Shown here: piece after piece, positions 1 through 15,000 of the stretch | How the letters are laid out: each line of letters opens with the position of its first letter | Numbering within the stretch: position 1 is the stretch's first letter | Assembly (NCBI GenBank): GCA_032209605.1 | Contig: JASFXZ010000032.1 | Coordinates: forward strand, 6,945,722-7,009,721 | Direction: 5' to 3' | DNA: 64,000 nt | Origin: Mactromeris polynyma | Lineage: Eukaryota; Mollusca; Bivalvia; Venerida; Mactridae | Notes under the pieces: model-generated | What the model saw: only the letters and a program-made list of their open reading frames with translations | Database searches by the model: none | Told to the model about the DNA's origin: nothing | Position numbers and translations under genes: made by a program

Positions 1-68
1 TTGATTTGATATTATTTTGGACATTCTCAATATATTGTACTCTTTTTATTGATATTTTTACATTTCAG

Positions 69-3000
69 CTCATCACGAGCTTCAAGCGTTGGTTTAAGCC
101 CCGATGCCGAGCACGAGCAGATGGACTTCGAGGATATGAAGTCCTTACAGTTTATTCAGATGACCATTCCTCAGTTTTGTGCCTCCATTTTAGAGAGGTC
201 ACTTCCTCTTCTGAAAACGGATGATGAAGTTATGACAGTGGAAGTATTTTATCTGCTGAATCAAGCGTTAGATATAATATCAGTCGTGGTGAGCCCTGAA
301 TTATGGCAAGATAACACCATGGCTGCCAGAGAGTGCGTGAGTAATTGATTTTATCTTCCTCAAAATGTAGGTGGAAAATTTAGTTTTGTCTGCTAGATAT
401 TGCGTGAGTACATGATTCTATGTTCCTCAAAATGTGATGAAAATCTTTTGGTTCGTCTGACCATTGTGACGAATTTGTGACTTCTCAAAATATATATTAC
501 ACCTGTTGGATTGTCTACTAGCCTGGCTTAAATGTGAGACATATTCAGAGAAAGTGCAGATAGTGACCTTTGGTTATGTCCATTCAGGGTCAAGGTCAGA
601 TGGCAAGGACGCACTTTGATATTAATCAACTCTATCATTTTTTTCTATTTCTTCTAAACATTTCATTATTTGTGATTTTAAATGGCTTCTTATTCTTTAA
701 TTTTTCTTTTCAGAGTGAAAAATTCATTGAAAGCCTGGATGTTATTTCTAAGTTGCTGAAATATCATCACCATAGCAACATGACCAATGACCTTGAGGAA
801 AGTTCAACAGGTGACCTTGTTCAACATCGAATGGCATATATTGGCCTTAGTGTTTTCTTAGGAAAATTTATCAAGATGTTGATTCCTACTGAAAAGGTTT
901 AGTTTTCTTATTTTTATTCTGTATAATTACAATACCGTTATTAAACTGATCATATTATTGTGTCATTTTTCAAGTAATCCTTTCTCTTAATATGATTATA
1001 TGCAATGAGTAATGTCATGTTAAGATTTACAGATGTCAACAAATGGCAAATCAGGTTTTTAAATATTCGATCAGCCTTTTAAACGCATATTTGACTACTC
1101 GATCATCATGTCTTTGACAAAATGACTCAAAAGCTCCATATTTATGTATCGAAGTTATCTTCATGCTGCATGTTTACATACTTTCGTTTACACAGGAAGT
1201 TAAGACTAAGACTCTGAAGAATTAAGTTAATGCAGTAAATAGATCATTATATGAACGTATTACATGTATTCATGTTTATAAATGTGAAGTGTGGAGACAA
1301 ATATTATTTGTCTGATGTTTCTTCTTAGTATATGTATGGCCATCAATATTATTACTCACTTGAAAACTGAACCAAACAAAATGCATTTACTTGTTTCAAT
1401 TTGATTTAAAACAAGGCCTACATTCCGGACTTCACTAAGTAGGGATGGGACACAGACAAAGACTAATAGGGCCTATGACATTTATTTCAGAGTCGTGGGG
1501 TAATATCTGAGGAGCTGTTGTCAACGTTATACTTGATGGTGTATGATGAATGCCTTAGCAACGCACTGCCTGACCTTCAAGTCTTGTTGCTAGGATACAT
1601 GAAACAACTTGATGAGGGAAAATATCGAGTTTATGTCGACACAGCAACTCTCTGTCAGTCACTACAAAGAGCTTGCAAATTTATGACCATGTGCCAAGAG
1701 GAGGTATGGATGTTAAACATAATGTTTCCGTTATGTAATATAACGTCGGACCTCATTTAATCGACCATTTTCTATCCTAATACTCGGTATGATCTGAAGT
1801 GAATATCAGGTCCTGACGTGTCTTCTTATGCATGTTTCATTGCAATAGCCTATTTGAAACCATATATTGTTTGAAATAAATTTCGGACCTGATGGATATT
1901 CGAATGAACGATGTCTGACTAAATGTTTCTCCCATGGTAGGATTTAAACCTGCGACCTACAGATCAGGAGTTGGTCACTCTACCCCTTTATTACCATGGC
2001 TCCCACGTGGAATTAGGTTGTGCTTTATGGATGTGATTACAATTCCCATTCTTTCCAAGATTTAAAGCGAAATTTAAAGATTTTCAAGAAACTGTCTTTT
2101 GAGTCTTGGAATTCATGACCTAAAACACATACCCTATCAAAAAAGTTTGTATGGAAAATGCCATGCTTCCGCCATTGTCAAGGGTGATGAGACTGTTAGC
2201 CGCATGATTTTCGGTAGACAAGTATTGAAATATTTCATTTTTGGCATGAAGAAAACCTCAATTTGAGAAGTTTCATGTAACAGATGCCAGAATTTACTCT
2301 GAATCTGACAATATCAAATGATACATGCGATGATTATTTACTTTCTAATGAAAATATTAAAACAGTCTTAACTGCAATTTTAAAATTCAGGATTTGATTG
2401 ATAATTTGTAGGCTACACGATTATCGAAGGATACTCTAGCAATGTGCGAGGGAGCCTTCATCAGTTTGTCATACCACAAACATCTTGATTACGTCACAGA
2501 AGTCGTCAAACTATGCTCCGATGTGTAAGTATGTTGCGAAAACTTATCGCAAACGTCTTTAACTCACATTTAATTGATTTATAATGATATTTATAGCTTG
2601 GGCTGATCTTATATATATAGTTTATATCATCAGTTTTGTTTCGTTTAAATTTGATATATCAGAATTATTTCATTTTGATTGAAGCAGATGCTACATACAT
2701 ACTGTAGTAAGGAAAGTGTACCATAAAAATGCAAATTCATTATTGTGAATGAAGTGTTATCGTGCTCTGACTAGGGTGTTGAACTTAATTCCCTAACAAG
2801 TCTATGTGCACCCCAAGTTTATAATATTGGAAGGAGGTGTTGACATTTTTCAGATTGATAGATTGAGCTGATTTGAGCAAAATGTAAAAGCTCTTTTATT
2901 CTTCCAAATTTGGGTAACTTTAAGACATTGTTAGCTCATTGAATGTTTTCAAATATTTATTTGGAAAAAATGTAATGATTTATATAATTTCATTTTATCA

Positions 3001-6000
3001 TGAATAGCAGTGGTTTCATTATTATTGCACTACAATATCATTACAAATATTAATGAAAAATTAGCATAAATAAAATGAATTAATGCGAAAATGTTTGACT
3101 GCCCGAAGTGGTTTTTACTTTGACAGACCAGTTGACATTTCTTCATTTCTCATATTTCTGTTTCAGCTGTTCAAAATCTCAGCATTATGAAGCATTGCAG
3201 GGTGCATACAGGAAGTTGGTTCTGAAATGTCTGTCTCACCCAGTGGATCAAATCAGACGACATGCGTACATGATAGTTCATCAAACTGTACAGGTATGGC
3301 ATTTGTTCATGAATAATGCCAGAATTCTTAGTGACACTCATCTGGTTTGAAATTAAAGTTTTTTATATGCACTTGAGTGGTGAACCTCTTGTCCAACTTA
3401 TGTAGAATGACTCAGCAGAGTTGATATAGGGCAGTCTGTGACCTATGGACACATTTGTAGTTTATTTCATACTTCTATGTTTATTCTGCAGGTCAATTTG
3501 AGTGTTGCACGAGCATCCGATCCATCGTCTACATCGTGTTTGAAGGTGAAGTTCATCCTTAATTCGGACATGTTGTATGAAGTCATTGTGTTTGGTCTTG
3601 CCGACGAGGATCCTAAGGTATAGTAGTACGTTCACTCAGGCTTCTAGTGAAACCTTTACGGTTGCTGACTTCAAGTCACTTACCTGTCATTACTTCAGGT
3701 TCAAATCCCAGCCGGGATGTAAAATTTGTATTTGAAGTAGCTATCCAACTGACTGTTTAAAGTCAGTGGATCAACGCAGGTAGCCACCTATTTTGAAAAA
3801 TACTGATGAAGGGGCTCCTGGTGTCGTCGACCGTCCTTATAACTCAATAAACTTAGTACTTGTTTAAGAAATTCAAAATTTATGACCATTGATGTAAAAT
3901 CATCTACAGTTAAACCTCAATAGTAAGACCATCATTGGCACCCTTGAAAACTGGTCTTCTTATTGAGGCGGTTATACTATCGAGGTGGAATAGAGAGTTA
4001 AACAGTTAAAATGGACTTGAAAATTGTGTTGTTAATTTGGAGATGGTCTTAATATTGAGGTGGTCTTTAAGTGAGGTTTTACTGTATTTATTGCCCTCTA
4101 TTATAGATTTATTGCCCTCTGTTACAGATATCAAGTGCAGCAGGTGATATCATGTCTCACTTATTGAAGAGTCAGCTACTAATGACAACGGAATTATGGC
4201 AAATGTTTCTACAGGTTGTGTTGAGAGGTTTGCCCATACTGCAGGTAATAATTGTCAGTAATAAATGTTTTCACATATCGGTATACAGTCGGACCTCGTT
4301 TAAAAGTTAACCTTCTATCCGAATACTCAGTATTGTCCAAAATAAATATCAAGTCACGATGTATCTTTTTTTGCACGTCAAATTTAAATCGGCTATTTGA
4401 AACCATGTATTGTTCGAGATCAAATTTTGGACCCGACGATTTTGAGTGAACAAGGTTAGACTGCATTTTCTTTTCTTATTAAATATAATCCTGCATTAGT
4501 ATACAGACACACATGGATCACCAATGTTTTTTGGGGGACCTGGCATGGGTCCCTACCACAATGTGGCAATTTATGCTTTTTATGACAGTGAAAGCTATAC
4601 ACACTAAAAATTTCAGCTTATTCTGTTTGCTAACATTTTGATATTGTAAACATCAAAGGTTTTGCTTGATATGTTGCTGGTGTGATTAAGTTACTTTTCA
4701 TTACAATCTGATATATGTGCATTTGTTTGTTCAAACAGTCGTGTAGTATGATATTGTATAATTTATTCCCCGTAGTCCTACTCTGGTCCAACTACAGTGC
4801 TGGGAACCACCATCTTGTCAATGTTGGAACCGAGAACGACGGACTCGGCAAATGAATTGACACAATTAGAGAAGTTTAGAGGGACACTTAGATGTATGCT
4901 GTCGTCAGATGTCAAGTAAGTATTGACTTTCTATTTCATGATTATATGCCTATCGCATATCGAGATTACGTTATGAAAGTATTGTATTGTCTTCTGTACT
5001 AACACTGATTTACAGTGGATTAGATGTGTGGCAGTCCAAATACAGTAACACATAGTGAGTTCAGCTTGCTCAATTTTCTCTAATGACATTTTGAACATTA
5101 ATAAATTCTTATAATGCTCTTACTGGTTTACTTAAGATTCCTATATACTACAGTCGGACCTCATTCATTTGAATTCATCGGGTTCGAAATTTTATTTAGA
5201 AAAATACATTGTTTCGAATAGCCCATTTCAATTTGACGTGCCTAACATGATACATCAGGACCTGATATCTATTTTGGATGATACCAAGTATTTGAATACG
5301 AGTTTATCGAATAAACATGGTTCGACTGTATTTACTACTAAACTTGTTTGTTTTGTGGTTATGTCTATAAAGTGTTCAGTACAATATTCACAACTGTCCA
5401 TTATTTGCAAAATTCCACATTTTCATTTCAATCCAAAATGTGAAGTTAAAGGTGGTAACAAAATATCTGAAAATATTTTCATTTTTTTAAAATAAAGACT
5501 GCAAATTACGTTAAAAGGTAAAATTTGGCTGAGTTTGTGGAATAAATTACTCTCAAAACCAAAGTGATTTACAGTACTTGTTATTTATTTTTACTAATAG
5601 ATAATTCTCACATCTACAATATTTACCTCCCTTGTTTTTAAACACCAGCCATTTTGATAGGCAAAATTGATAATTGAGAGAACACCCCTTTTTCTTCAAC
5701 TTTCTAAGCCAACTGCCCACATGAGCATAATGAATTAGTTATTTTTTATATCTGATTATTTTATCATCGTTTACATTATATTCCCAATAAACTTGAAGGA
5801 AATTTGCCTTTTAATATGGCTGACTATTCAGGACAAGGGAGGTAAATATTGTAAATGTTGAAAAAAAATTTTTATGTTATGATAATGCATTGTGAACTAT
5901 AAATTGTGCATATTTACAGGGTAAGATCAGAGGCTCTGAAACGATTGTCTTGGTACCTTACCAATGAATCAAACAGTAACAAAAAACTTCCTGTGTTCTC

Positions 6001-9000
6001 GGAGATGGATGTATCAAATCTGGCGAACATTTTTGTTGTGGATACGCCGAGATCTGTTGATGAAGAATTAGGAAGATCTGTTTTCCAGGTAAACATTGAA
6101 ATTTGTTGTAAAAACTTTTACAAACTGGTCAAAACTGCTAACCCACTATTGGATACATCTTCTGTTGATTTTAATACATATTAATATAAATTGTTTTCTT
6201 AGATACTCGATAGAACTATGCATGCTTTGGCGCCATCTTGGCGTGTCATTATTGTAATCGTGTATATTGAATGATACTCATAATTATGTTTATGGTTGCT
6301 TTGCTTATAACTATTGTCAAAACATGCTAATAAAATCTCTCTATATCTGTATATATGTTGTATTATGTCCCTCCGGAAGTCATGGGTTCAAATTCGGACA
6401 TGAGCGAGAATCTGCTACTGGCTTGCAAATCCCAGAAATAGACCCCCAAGTACTGGTGACAGAATATATATATACAAGACAGAACAAGACAGAAACATCA
6501 TATTTTCATATTCTATGCTTATAGGAACCCAATTTTTATAAAATTTCTTAAAGAAAATGACAAATGTTTTAGACAATATTTTTACAAAACGATTGATTTG
6601 TACAGGTTGATGGTTTACGTAAGGTGTATGAGATATTTACGTCTCTGTCGGTGGACCCTAGTGTGAAGAAATCTGCCGTGGATCAGTTAGCCATTATTCT
6701 CCAAGGTATTGTGCGAGATCTTTTACATATCAGTTTTATTTTTAGATCGGAGAATTCCATTTTTGGAAACAGGTCATCTGTGATATTTGTTGCAATTTGG
6801 GTAACTTAAATTGTGTATTAAGAATTTATATCATACAGCCCATGTGGTGTTACGGGTAGGCCACAGAACTTCCACGCTGAAGGTTTTGGGTTTAATACTC
6901 GAAATTTGACAAAATAAACAAACCCCCCTTAATGAGAAAATAGAACATTTCATTCTAAAAATAAAACTAAAAACAAAATGAATTTTGCCAAAAAACAATT
7001 TTAAAAACTGTTCTGTTAGAACCTTTTTTCGATATAAGAATATAAATTCTGAAAAGCCTGCAAATTGACAGCAGGTTGTTAATCTTACTTTGACTGCCCG
7101 GGTATTGTGTTTTATCATAATTTTACTCTAAGTGCCATTTCTGCAATCTCAATCACTACCTGTTGCCATCTTTTATTTTTTTAGTGAATTTGAGATAAAA
7201 ATACCTACTGTATTTAAATTACAAACTAAATTTGTTGTCATGGCTGTCTGTCACACTGATGTCAAGTAAATCACTATCGCTTATATCAGAATATTGTTGC
7301 GATATTTTAGAAGCCAATAAGTATGTTTTGTCTTGCAGATCCAGCATTGCATCCAGCGTTCAAGAAAGATGGCGGCATAGAGAAGATTGTGGAACATCTT
7401 CAGTTAGGAGTACTGAAAGTTGGAGAATCAAACACTGTGAGTTATTGTGTAATATTTAGCACTAACTCGATGTTAAGTTTATCTGTTCTTTTAAATTTGT
7501 TAAGTGTTGGCAAATTTGTTAAGAAGTCTCCTTTGGAGTTGCAAATTCTGGGTGTTGTTGAGAGGTTGTTGCTCTAGAGTTTAGATTGGTAGGAGTTTCT
7601 TACTATGGGAAAATGTATGATGTTGTTGAACAGAGTTTGTTGCTCAAGAGAAGGTTTTGCTGTATATGTAACAATATATGTTTAACCCTTAATGCCTGTT
7701 TTATATCTATTATCATCATTTCGTCTTTTTAATAAATCCTTATGGTGAAGTTGTATACTTAATCTTATTTATTTTACACTGATTATAAAACAATTTATTA
7801 CAACTAAAATTACTCACTCTCAAGAACTGTTTCCTTGGTTACCTACCAGTATTCATGCCGAATTCAGGGATTGCGGGATTCTTGATCCCTGAATAAGGCA
7901 CCAATAAGGTTGTATGTTTGTTTCCAAGTATTAATGTTAATATTATATTTTATTACAGAACAACCATGTACAATATCTGCCTGGGTGTACTACAGTACTG
8001 AGATATCTGGTTCATCATGACTACTCACTGAGACATAAACTTGCCCTGGATGCTAACATCTACTACACTCTGTTAAGGGGTAAGAAGTTTGTACCTATAT
8101 GTGTAGGGCATAACATTTTTGATATCGTAGTATACTGTGTGTGCGTGTATTCGCTAATTTAAACACTGGGTGCCTCAGCATTTTAAACGATTGTGCAAAT
8201 TCCAATTTAACTTTACACAAGTGTTAAGCCTATAAGAGACAAATTGACCTGTACCTTCAAGGTGAAGGTCATTCTATGTTGGGGGGGGGGGGGCATTAGG
8301 GGTCAGTGACATGTTGTAGATGTTTTATCTTAAACTTGCCAAATTTGCTCTTTTCTGTTTTTGATGTCGAAAGTTTATGCCAATTTTTAACAGTTCTTTA
8401 GTTAAAGCTGTAGGAAAATAATTGTCTATGTACTGAAAGCTGCTGAATGGTTTTACAGCTGCTCATTGATTTGCTGTTTCAAAGAAGAGTAGGACTGGTA
8501 TATTTAATGGTTTCTTTTTCTGTATTTGTGTGTTTGATTTTGTATAATTGCAGTTGGCCTACTCCATAGTAGAGATGATAGGACTTGCTATGAAGTATCA
8601 CATATTCTTACGTTGTTGTTGTTCGATGAACAAGCCAGATTCTACTTGGGGTATGTGTATGATTTGATTTAAATTTCGCTGATTCAGCATTTTTTCAGCA
8701 GAAAATTGAGATCTGTCTTTTCTTGTACTAATTCTTTCAAGAACTTACATGTTGAGTAATAGAAGTTGTAGTCATTTAAAATAGCTGGTATGTAAACTAA
8801 AATTTCCTTGCATACCTGACAGGAATGTTTCATATAACACTGGTGCTGGAAAACTCTATTCTTGTATCCCCCGTGTAGGATTAGTCTCATACCTTGGTGC
8901 AGGGATTTCCCTGACACAGAAATCTTGAGTCCTTCGCTCCCTTTTCTTTCTAGGGACTCCCATTTTCAACTTACTTTGCATCCCTGGGACCACTAAAATA

Positions 9001-12000
9001 AACTTTTGTCAAGTATAAACTGCATATCTGGGACCCTACAAAATTACTAAGGACCCCCAATTTGTCAAACCACGAGGGTCCAAGGACCCCTTCATGAAAA
9101 AACCCAAGGAATGCCCTGTTGGTGTGACAAAATGATGTTGCATCACAGCTTATAGTAAGAATAAATAACTTTGTTTGTTACTATAACAAAAAAGTCCTTA
9201 ATACAGTAGTTGTTTTACAAAATGAATATTCATAATTTGAGGCTATTTTTGGTAAGTAGGTTAGTGTTATAAGTATGTACTTGCAACACAGTCATTATGT
9301 ATCTATTAAACTCTGTTAAAGGGATGTAACTCTTACTTACCCAAATAGAATCACAAAAGTTAATGTTAAACCATACTTGATGCATAAGAACTGTTAAAAC
9401 TCTGAAGCAGAGACATTTGAACCGCTGCTCTGTGTAAATACTGTTGATGTATGTATGTATTAAAGGATCCGCACAAGCTTTGAAGAATTCTTGCAATTGA
9501 TGTCCTATATTTCTTTAAAAAAAACATTTTTTTTGCAGTGGGAAGAATAATACCAACTTCTCTGTGCCAAACATTGTGAAACTTAGGTAAGTAGAATCTT
9601 TTGTTTGTCGAATATTTATGACATAGTTATCAGGAAAGTGAATTTGTACTATTAGGTCCAAGGCTAAAAAAATGGGTTTGTACATCAGTCTCAGAATGCA
9701 GCCTTGTGATTGGTCAATTTTAAGACTGAACTCAAGTATAATGCATGTACTACAAATAAAACTTTTTGTGAAGTAACTTTTTGCATCTTATATAAATTAC
9801 TTGATGATAGCTTCCCTGTACTCCTGCCCAATTTGGGGATTGTAAAGTTTGCAGTTCTCTCTCCTCACAGGCAGGATTCGAACTTACGAGCTTCAGATCA
9901 GGAGTCAGGCTCTCAACCACCATGTTTCCCTAATTTCATTTCTGTATACAACAGGGGTTTCACTAATTTTTTAATCAGCAGGGAAATCGTCAAAAGTAGC
10001 TGGGTGATGACGCTTACGTTACCAGGTAATTTTACAGGCTCCCTAATACTATGTTATAGGTCTCATTTTTTTTATAGATACAAGTTACCGTTTCGTTCCA
10101 ACATTCACTACGTGAAAAGTCCAAACCGATGTGCATCTACGCCCACCCCGGATCCGTTATTGACTGGGTTACCGTTGGAGATGATGAGAATATCGTGGAA
10201 TGTTGCCTGGCATTCTGGGATGGAAGCTCTTATAAAGACGTTGGCGACAAATAGACGAGCGGATATGGATGCTGAGTATGTACTGATACATTTATCTGAG
10301 AAAGTAAATAATGAGATTGTTCTCCAAACTCGAGTCTCTATTTTGTGTTTGAATTAAATTATCAAGTTCATTGTTGTTAGCAGGTATGAGGATTTTTTGC
10401 CAATCAGTGGCTTTTTTGACACTGACACCAAGATTTTGAGAGTGTAGAAAGTACAAGGGGAGGGGGGGGGGTGATGACCATACAATAACGACAATGTCAT
10501 ACTTCACATACAGTTGATAGATACAGTAAAACCTCAATAAAAAGACCACCCTTGAGACCCTTGTAAACCTGTTTTATTGAGGTGGTCTTAATATTGAGGT
10601 TGAATAAAGAGCAAAACAGTGAAAGTAGTTTTGGCAATTGTGTTATTAATTTTGAGGCGGTCTCATTATTTAGGCTGTCTAATTATTGAGGTGATCTTTA
10701 AGTCAGGTTTTGCTGTATTCTATGATAAGAATTTCTTTTACAGATTTTCTCCAAAGCTGAAACTGACACTGACGGACCGGGTTGTACTGATAACCAGTCA
10801 TGTAAAACAAGGTTTGCTGACTGGCCTTCATGATATAGCCAACTCAACATCACACTATGCAGTGTCAAGGTCACTTAACCGTCTCCTTGGTTACATGATG
10901 GCTTGGTATGATACTGAAGTAACAGATATCTTCCATACACTTGACTGGTGTAATATAATATCTAGGTATGATATTTTGTGTACTCCATGGCCACCTTATC
11001 TACCCTGGTTACCTCCATGCCAACTTCATCTGCCTCTTCATGAACCTCATCTACTCCTTTGTGAACTTCATCTTACTCCTTGCCAACCTCATCTACTCCT
11101 TTGTGGACTTCATCTAACTCCTTGCCAACCTCATCTACTCCTTTGTGAACTTCATCTAACTCCTTGCCAACCTCATCTACTCCTTTGTGAACTTCATCTA
11201 ACTCCTTGCCAACCTCATCTACTCCTTTGTGAACTTCATCTAACTCCTTGCCAACCTCATCTACTCCTTTGTGAACTTCATCTAACTCCTTGCCAACCTC
11301 ATCTACTCCTTTGTGAACTTCATCTAACTCCTTGCCAACCTCATCTACTCCTTTGTGGACTTCATCTAACTCCTTGCCAACCTCATCTACTCCTTTGTGA
11401 ACTTCATCTAACTCCTTGCCAACCTCATCTACTCCTTTGTGAACTTCATCTAACTTGCCAACCTCATCTACTCCTTACTGTACCATGAACCTCATCTAAA
11501 TCTTTGTGAACTTCATCTACTCCCTTATTAACATCATTTACATATCTGTGCACTTCATCTACATTCTAACTATCCGCATTTTCTCTCTTGTCAACCTCAT
11601 CTGCCCCCTGTTTACGTCCTTGCTAACACCATCTACTACCTTGTAAACCTTTTAATTTAACAATGAAGATAAGAAAGTTAACATATATGTTGTAGTTAAA
11701 ATGTTATCCTTTTATTTAATGAACACATAAATTATTTGTATTTTTTATACATTATTTCAGATTTGTTAAAGTCACCCCTTCATCAGGAGCGGACGAGTCT
11801 TTGCTTCTTGATGTCCTCCGATTTATTAGCTTTGTGCTGAAACTGACCAATCATGTGCCAGATAACATATTGCAATGGGTTGGTGAGGTACTTTATCATC
11901 CAAAAGGTCCTCTCATTGGTCTGTTACATAGGCAGACTGCCAGAGAAGCTGCTGAAGAAGTTTCTGAACCAGCTGTGAATGTGAAACGGTATGTTATATA

Positions 12001-15000
12001 AGATACAGGGGAATATTGTGGTAAGCCTGTGTGTTCGTGCCGTCTGCTTCCAAGGCTCGTCTGGTCGGACAGGATATACTGGTCAAAAGTGCCGACCTGC
12101 CTCAACAGACTTTAAGTGTACTGCTGAGAATTTTCTTAAGCATGTACTTAAGTATATTTGTAAAATTTGGACATGATCTTGACCTTATTACATGTACAGT
12201 TGACTCTCGTTATGACGAACTCGCTTAAGATAAATTTTCCGTTACCTCGAAGTTTTTCAAAAGACCCAATTTTATCCTTGTTTGGCTATATGAAATTCTG
12301 TCGGTTAAGACGTATTTTCGTCTCGAAGTTTTCCATTATGTCGAAGTTTTTCGAAATCTCAGATGATAACACCATATCATGTTTGAATTTAAAGAGATAT
12401 CATGAAACACATTGATTAGTACACAAAGTGCAATTTAAGCAATTTTCACAAACTTGTCTTTCCTACGAAACACCGCCAGTATGGCCTCATGACGCTTATG
12501 TCAAATTTTCGTTAAGTTTAACTTTTTTCTACGGTCCCGAATAATTCGACTTAATGAGAGTCGACTACATGTATACATAAATATTTTACACATTGATGAT
12601 GCTATATATAGCTGTATACTAGTAAAACGATATCTATAAGCTAATCATACATTACCAGTCTCCGTCTTTAGTCAACTCGATGAAATCCAAAACTAAATAT
12701 AGCAAATTAGTCATCTGTGAAATCATGCCAATAGAGGTCAACAGCAGGTTACTTTGTAACACATACTTTCCACTAGTGACAGAAGTTTTGATTTATGTCT
12801 TTTTGTTTTCAGATCTTTGGACAAGTCGTTACTTACGTTTATATCTGTGTACAACAGTTCACTGCCCTATCTTCTGACTGTCAGGTAAATATATTGCAAG
12901 AATTTTGTTTTGTTATATTCTTGCTGAACCATTGTATACCTACAAAATATTTCGCATTTTTCAAGTTTCAAAAAATTGGCTGTAACATACTGGCTTTCTT
13001 GACGTAATGCACAGGAGATTGTCATGAGTTCTTTCCTATCCCTTCTATAGTGTATGCATATATAGTTCTATGTACACTATAGGGGTAAAGGGAGAGAACT
13101 GGTGGCGATCTCCTGCACAGGAGTAAATACATATACAATGGTAGGGATAAAGGGAGAGAACTCTAAAAGGGGTAAAGGGAGAGAACTTCGTAACAATCTC
13201 CAGTGATGTAATGTGTCACTTGATGTTTGCTTCCATGAAATCTAACCAGAACTCACAACCCATACAGAGAATGTGAAAACTTTATATGAATCTCAAATAG
13301 GAAGCTGTACTCGGGAAGCTGTCATCGAGAATGAGTAACAGAAGATGCATGAACTTGTTTCATGTGTGATGTGAAATAAATCGGTTTGAATAATCTCTTT
13401 TAGGTTGAAATTTCATCAGTTGAGAGGAGACCTTGCTTATAAACTTTTACAGAGATTGAATGTGACCGACGCTCCACATTTCTATAATCTCGCTTCCTTG
13501 GAGGGAACTCTTCAATGTTTTGTGCATATCACCGCCAGGTATGTTGCGTTATATATCGGCATTATTTGTGATAATCTTCATATGCCCTTGTTCGCTTATT
13601 AATGTGTTCTTCATCATAGACGGTGGGTAACTTCACTTGCAAAATTTCAAGCCCTGGAATATAAATGAGACATTACATTGGATTCATTGTTAAGACAGAA
13701 GGAAGTGTTCAACCAATGAAATCAGGTGTTATATCTCCTTGTGCTAAGAGTGTCATTGGTCTGGAAGTGACTCATAAGTATTTATTTGGTAGTTGAGCAT
13801 ATTCTATTTTAATAAAATTATAACTTTTGGATTGTATGAATTTTTTGCATAATGAATGAAGTGATTTCAGTGTCGGCTGAATAAATGTTAGTGTTTTTTA
13901 AGTGAAATCAAAGGAACTACATGAACTTTTATTTACGAAGGATTATAGTCCGTAAAAAGATATTGTACCACTTGTTCGATGGTGACTCCGTCCGTCCATC
14001 TGTCTGTCTGTTTGTCCGGATGTTAAAAAGTTTGTCTTCACTTGTTCTACTAAACCACACAAGTTATTGGTACCAGGCCTTGTTTTGCATATTGTCAGCA
14101 TTCTTTGGTGGGATTATTCTTAGCAGAGTTATGGCCCTTTAGCATTGAAAATTGGGAGGAAGCATAATTGGTTTCCCGACAAACAGTCCGGTCTTACATC
14201 AGTTTTGTTTTGTATTTTAGACCGGGTTGGAGTCAAGAGTGTACGGAGTTGGACAGAGAACCGTTGTGTTGTCAAGTGTTGAGTTGTTTACTGGAAGTCG
14301 TATCGGCGTTTCACATTGGACGAGGTGGTACCTCGATGTCGTTTATGGGTAAAGGCGTTACCAAGGCAGCGACACTCTGTCTCCGACATCTTGTGTACGA
14401 GATGGCAACTTTGTCTGATGACCAGGTAAAATTATCTATTGTCATTAAAGTAGAATTGTTTTCTCTCTTCTCAGATAGTTTCAAACCACAGGAGATTGTC
14501 ATGAGTTATTTCCCTTTATCCCATCTAGAGTTCTCTCCCATTGCCCCTTCTGCTACCGTACTCAGCTCACTTCTGCTGTTTTTCCTACGTTTATATTGTT
14601 TAGCAAGAAAACTCTTGTATTTTGTATTGTAAATTCTTGTAGTTACCTCTATATTCACGTTGAAATCATGTTGACCGCTTATGAATCTTAACAGAATCAT
14701 CTTTATGTATTCCAGAAATGGCCAAAGAACTGGTTATACTCTCGTCACGCAGACGATGGAGATCCTGGCCTGGATTGGATGCTGACTCTCTGGGCTTACA
14801 GGGATGCCGAGGTAAGACACCGTATCTACCTAGAGAATATTTTACACTTTTTAAATTAGCAATTCTTGCTTTTTGCTATCTTTCTGTGAAAATACAAATT
14901 GGTGACAAACTGGCCATCTTGATGTTATGTGATGCTGCTTGTGTAATTCTGCTAATCATCTGTCACCTCTTATTCGTGTGGGGAAGACGATAGTTGCTTG

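Noticed and set aside
9710..10357. Open frame of 215 codons
   Set aside because: Only 10078-10275 is rotatin exon; the earlier part is a reversed SINE-like repeat and intron.
11021..11480. Regular spacing suggesting a CRISPR-like array
   Set aside because: Units are head-to-tail without unique spacers, in a metazoan intron.
10619..11488. Open frame of 289 codons with a 14-residue repeat
   Set aside because: Only 10744-10965 is rotatin coding, in this frame. The remainder is a minisatellite after a good GTATGA donor.
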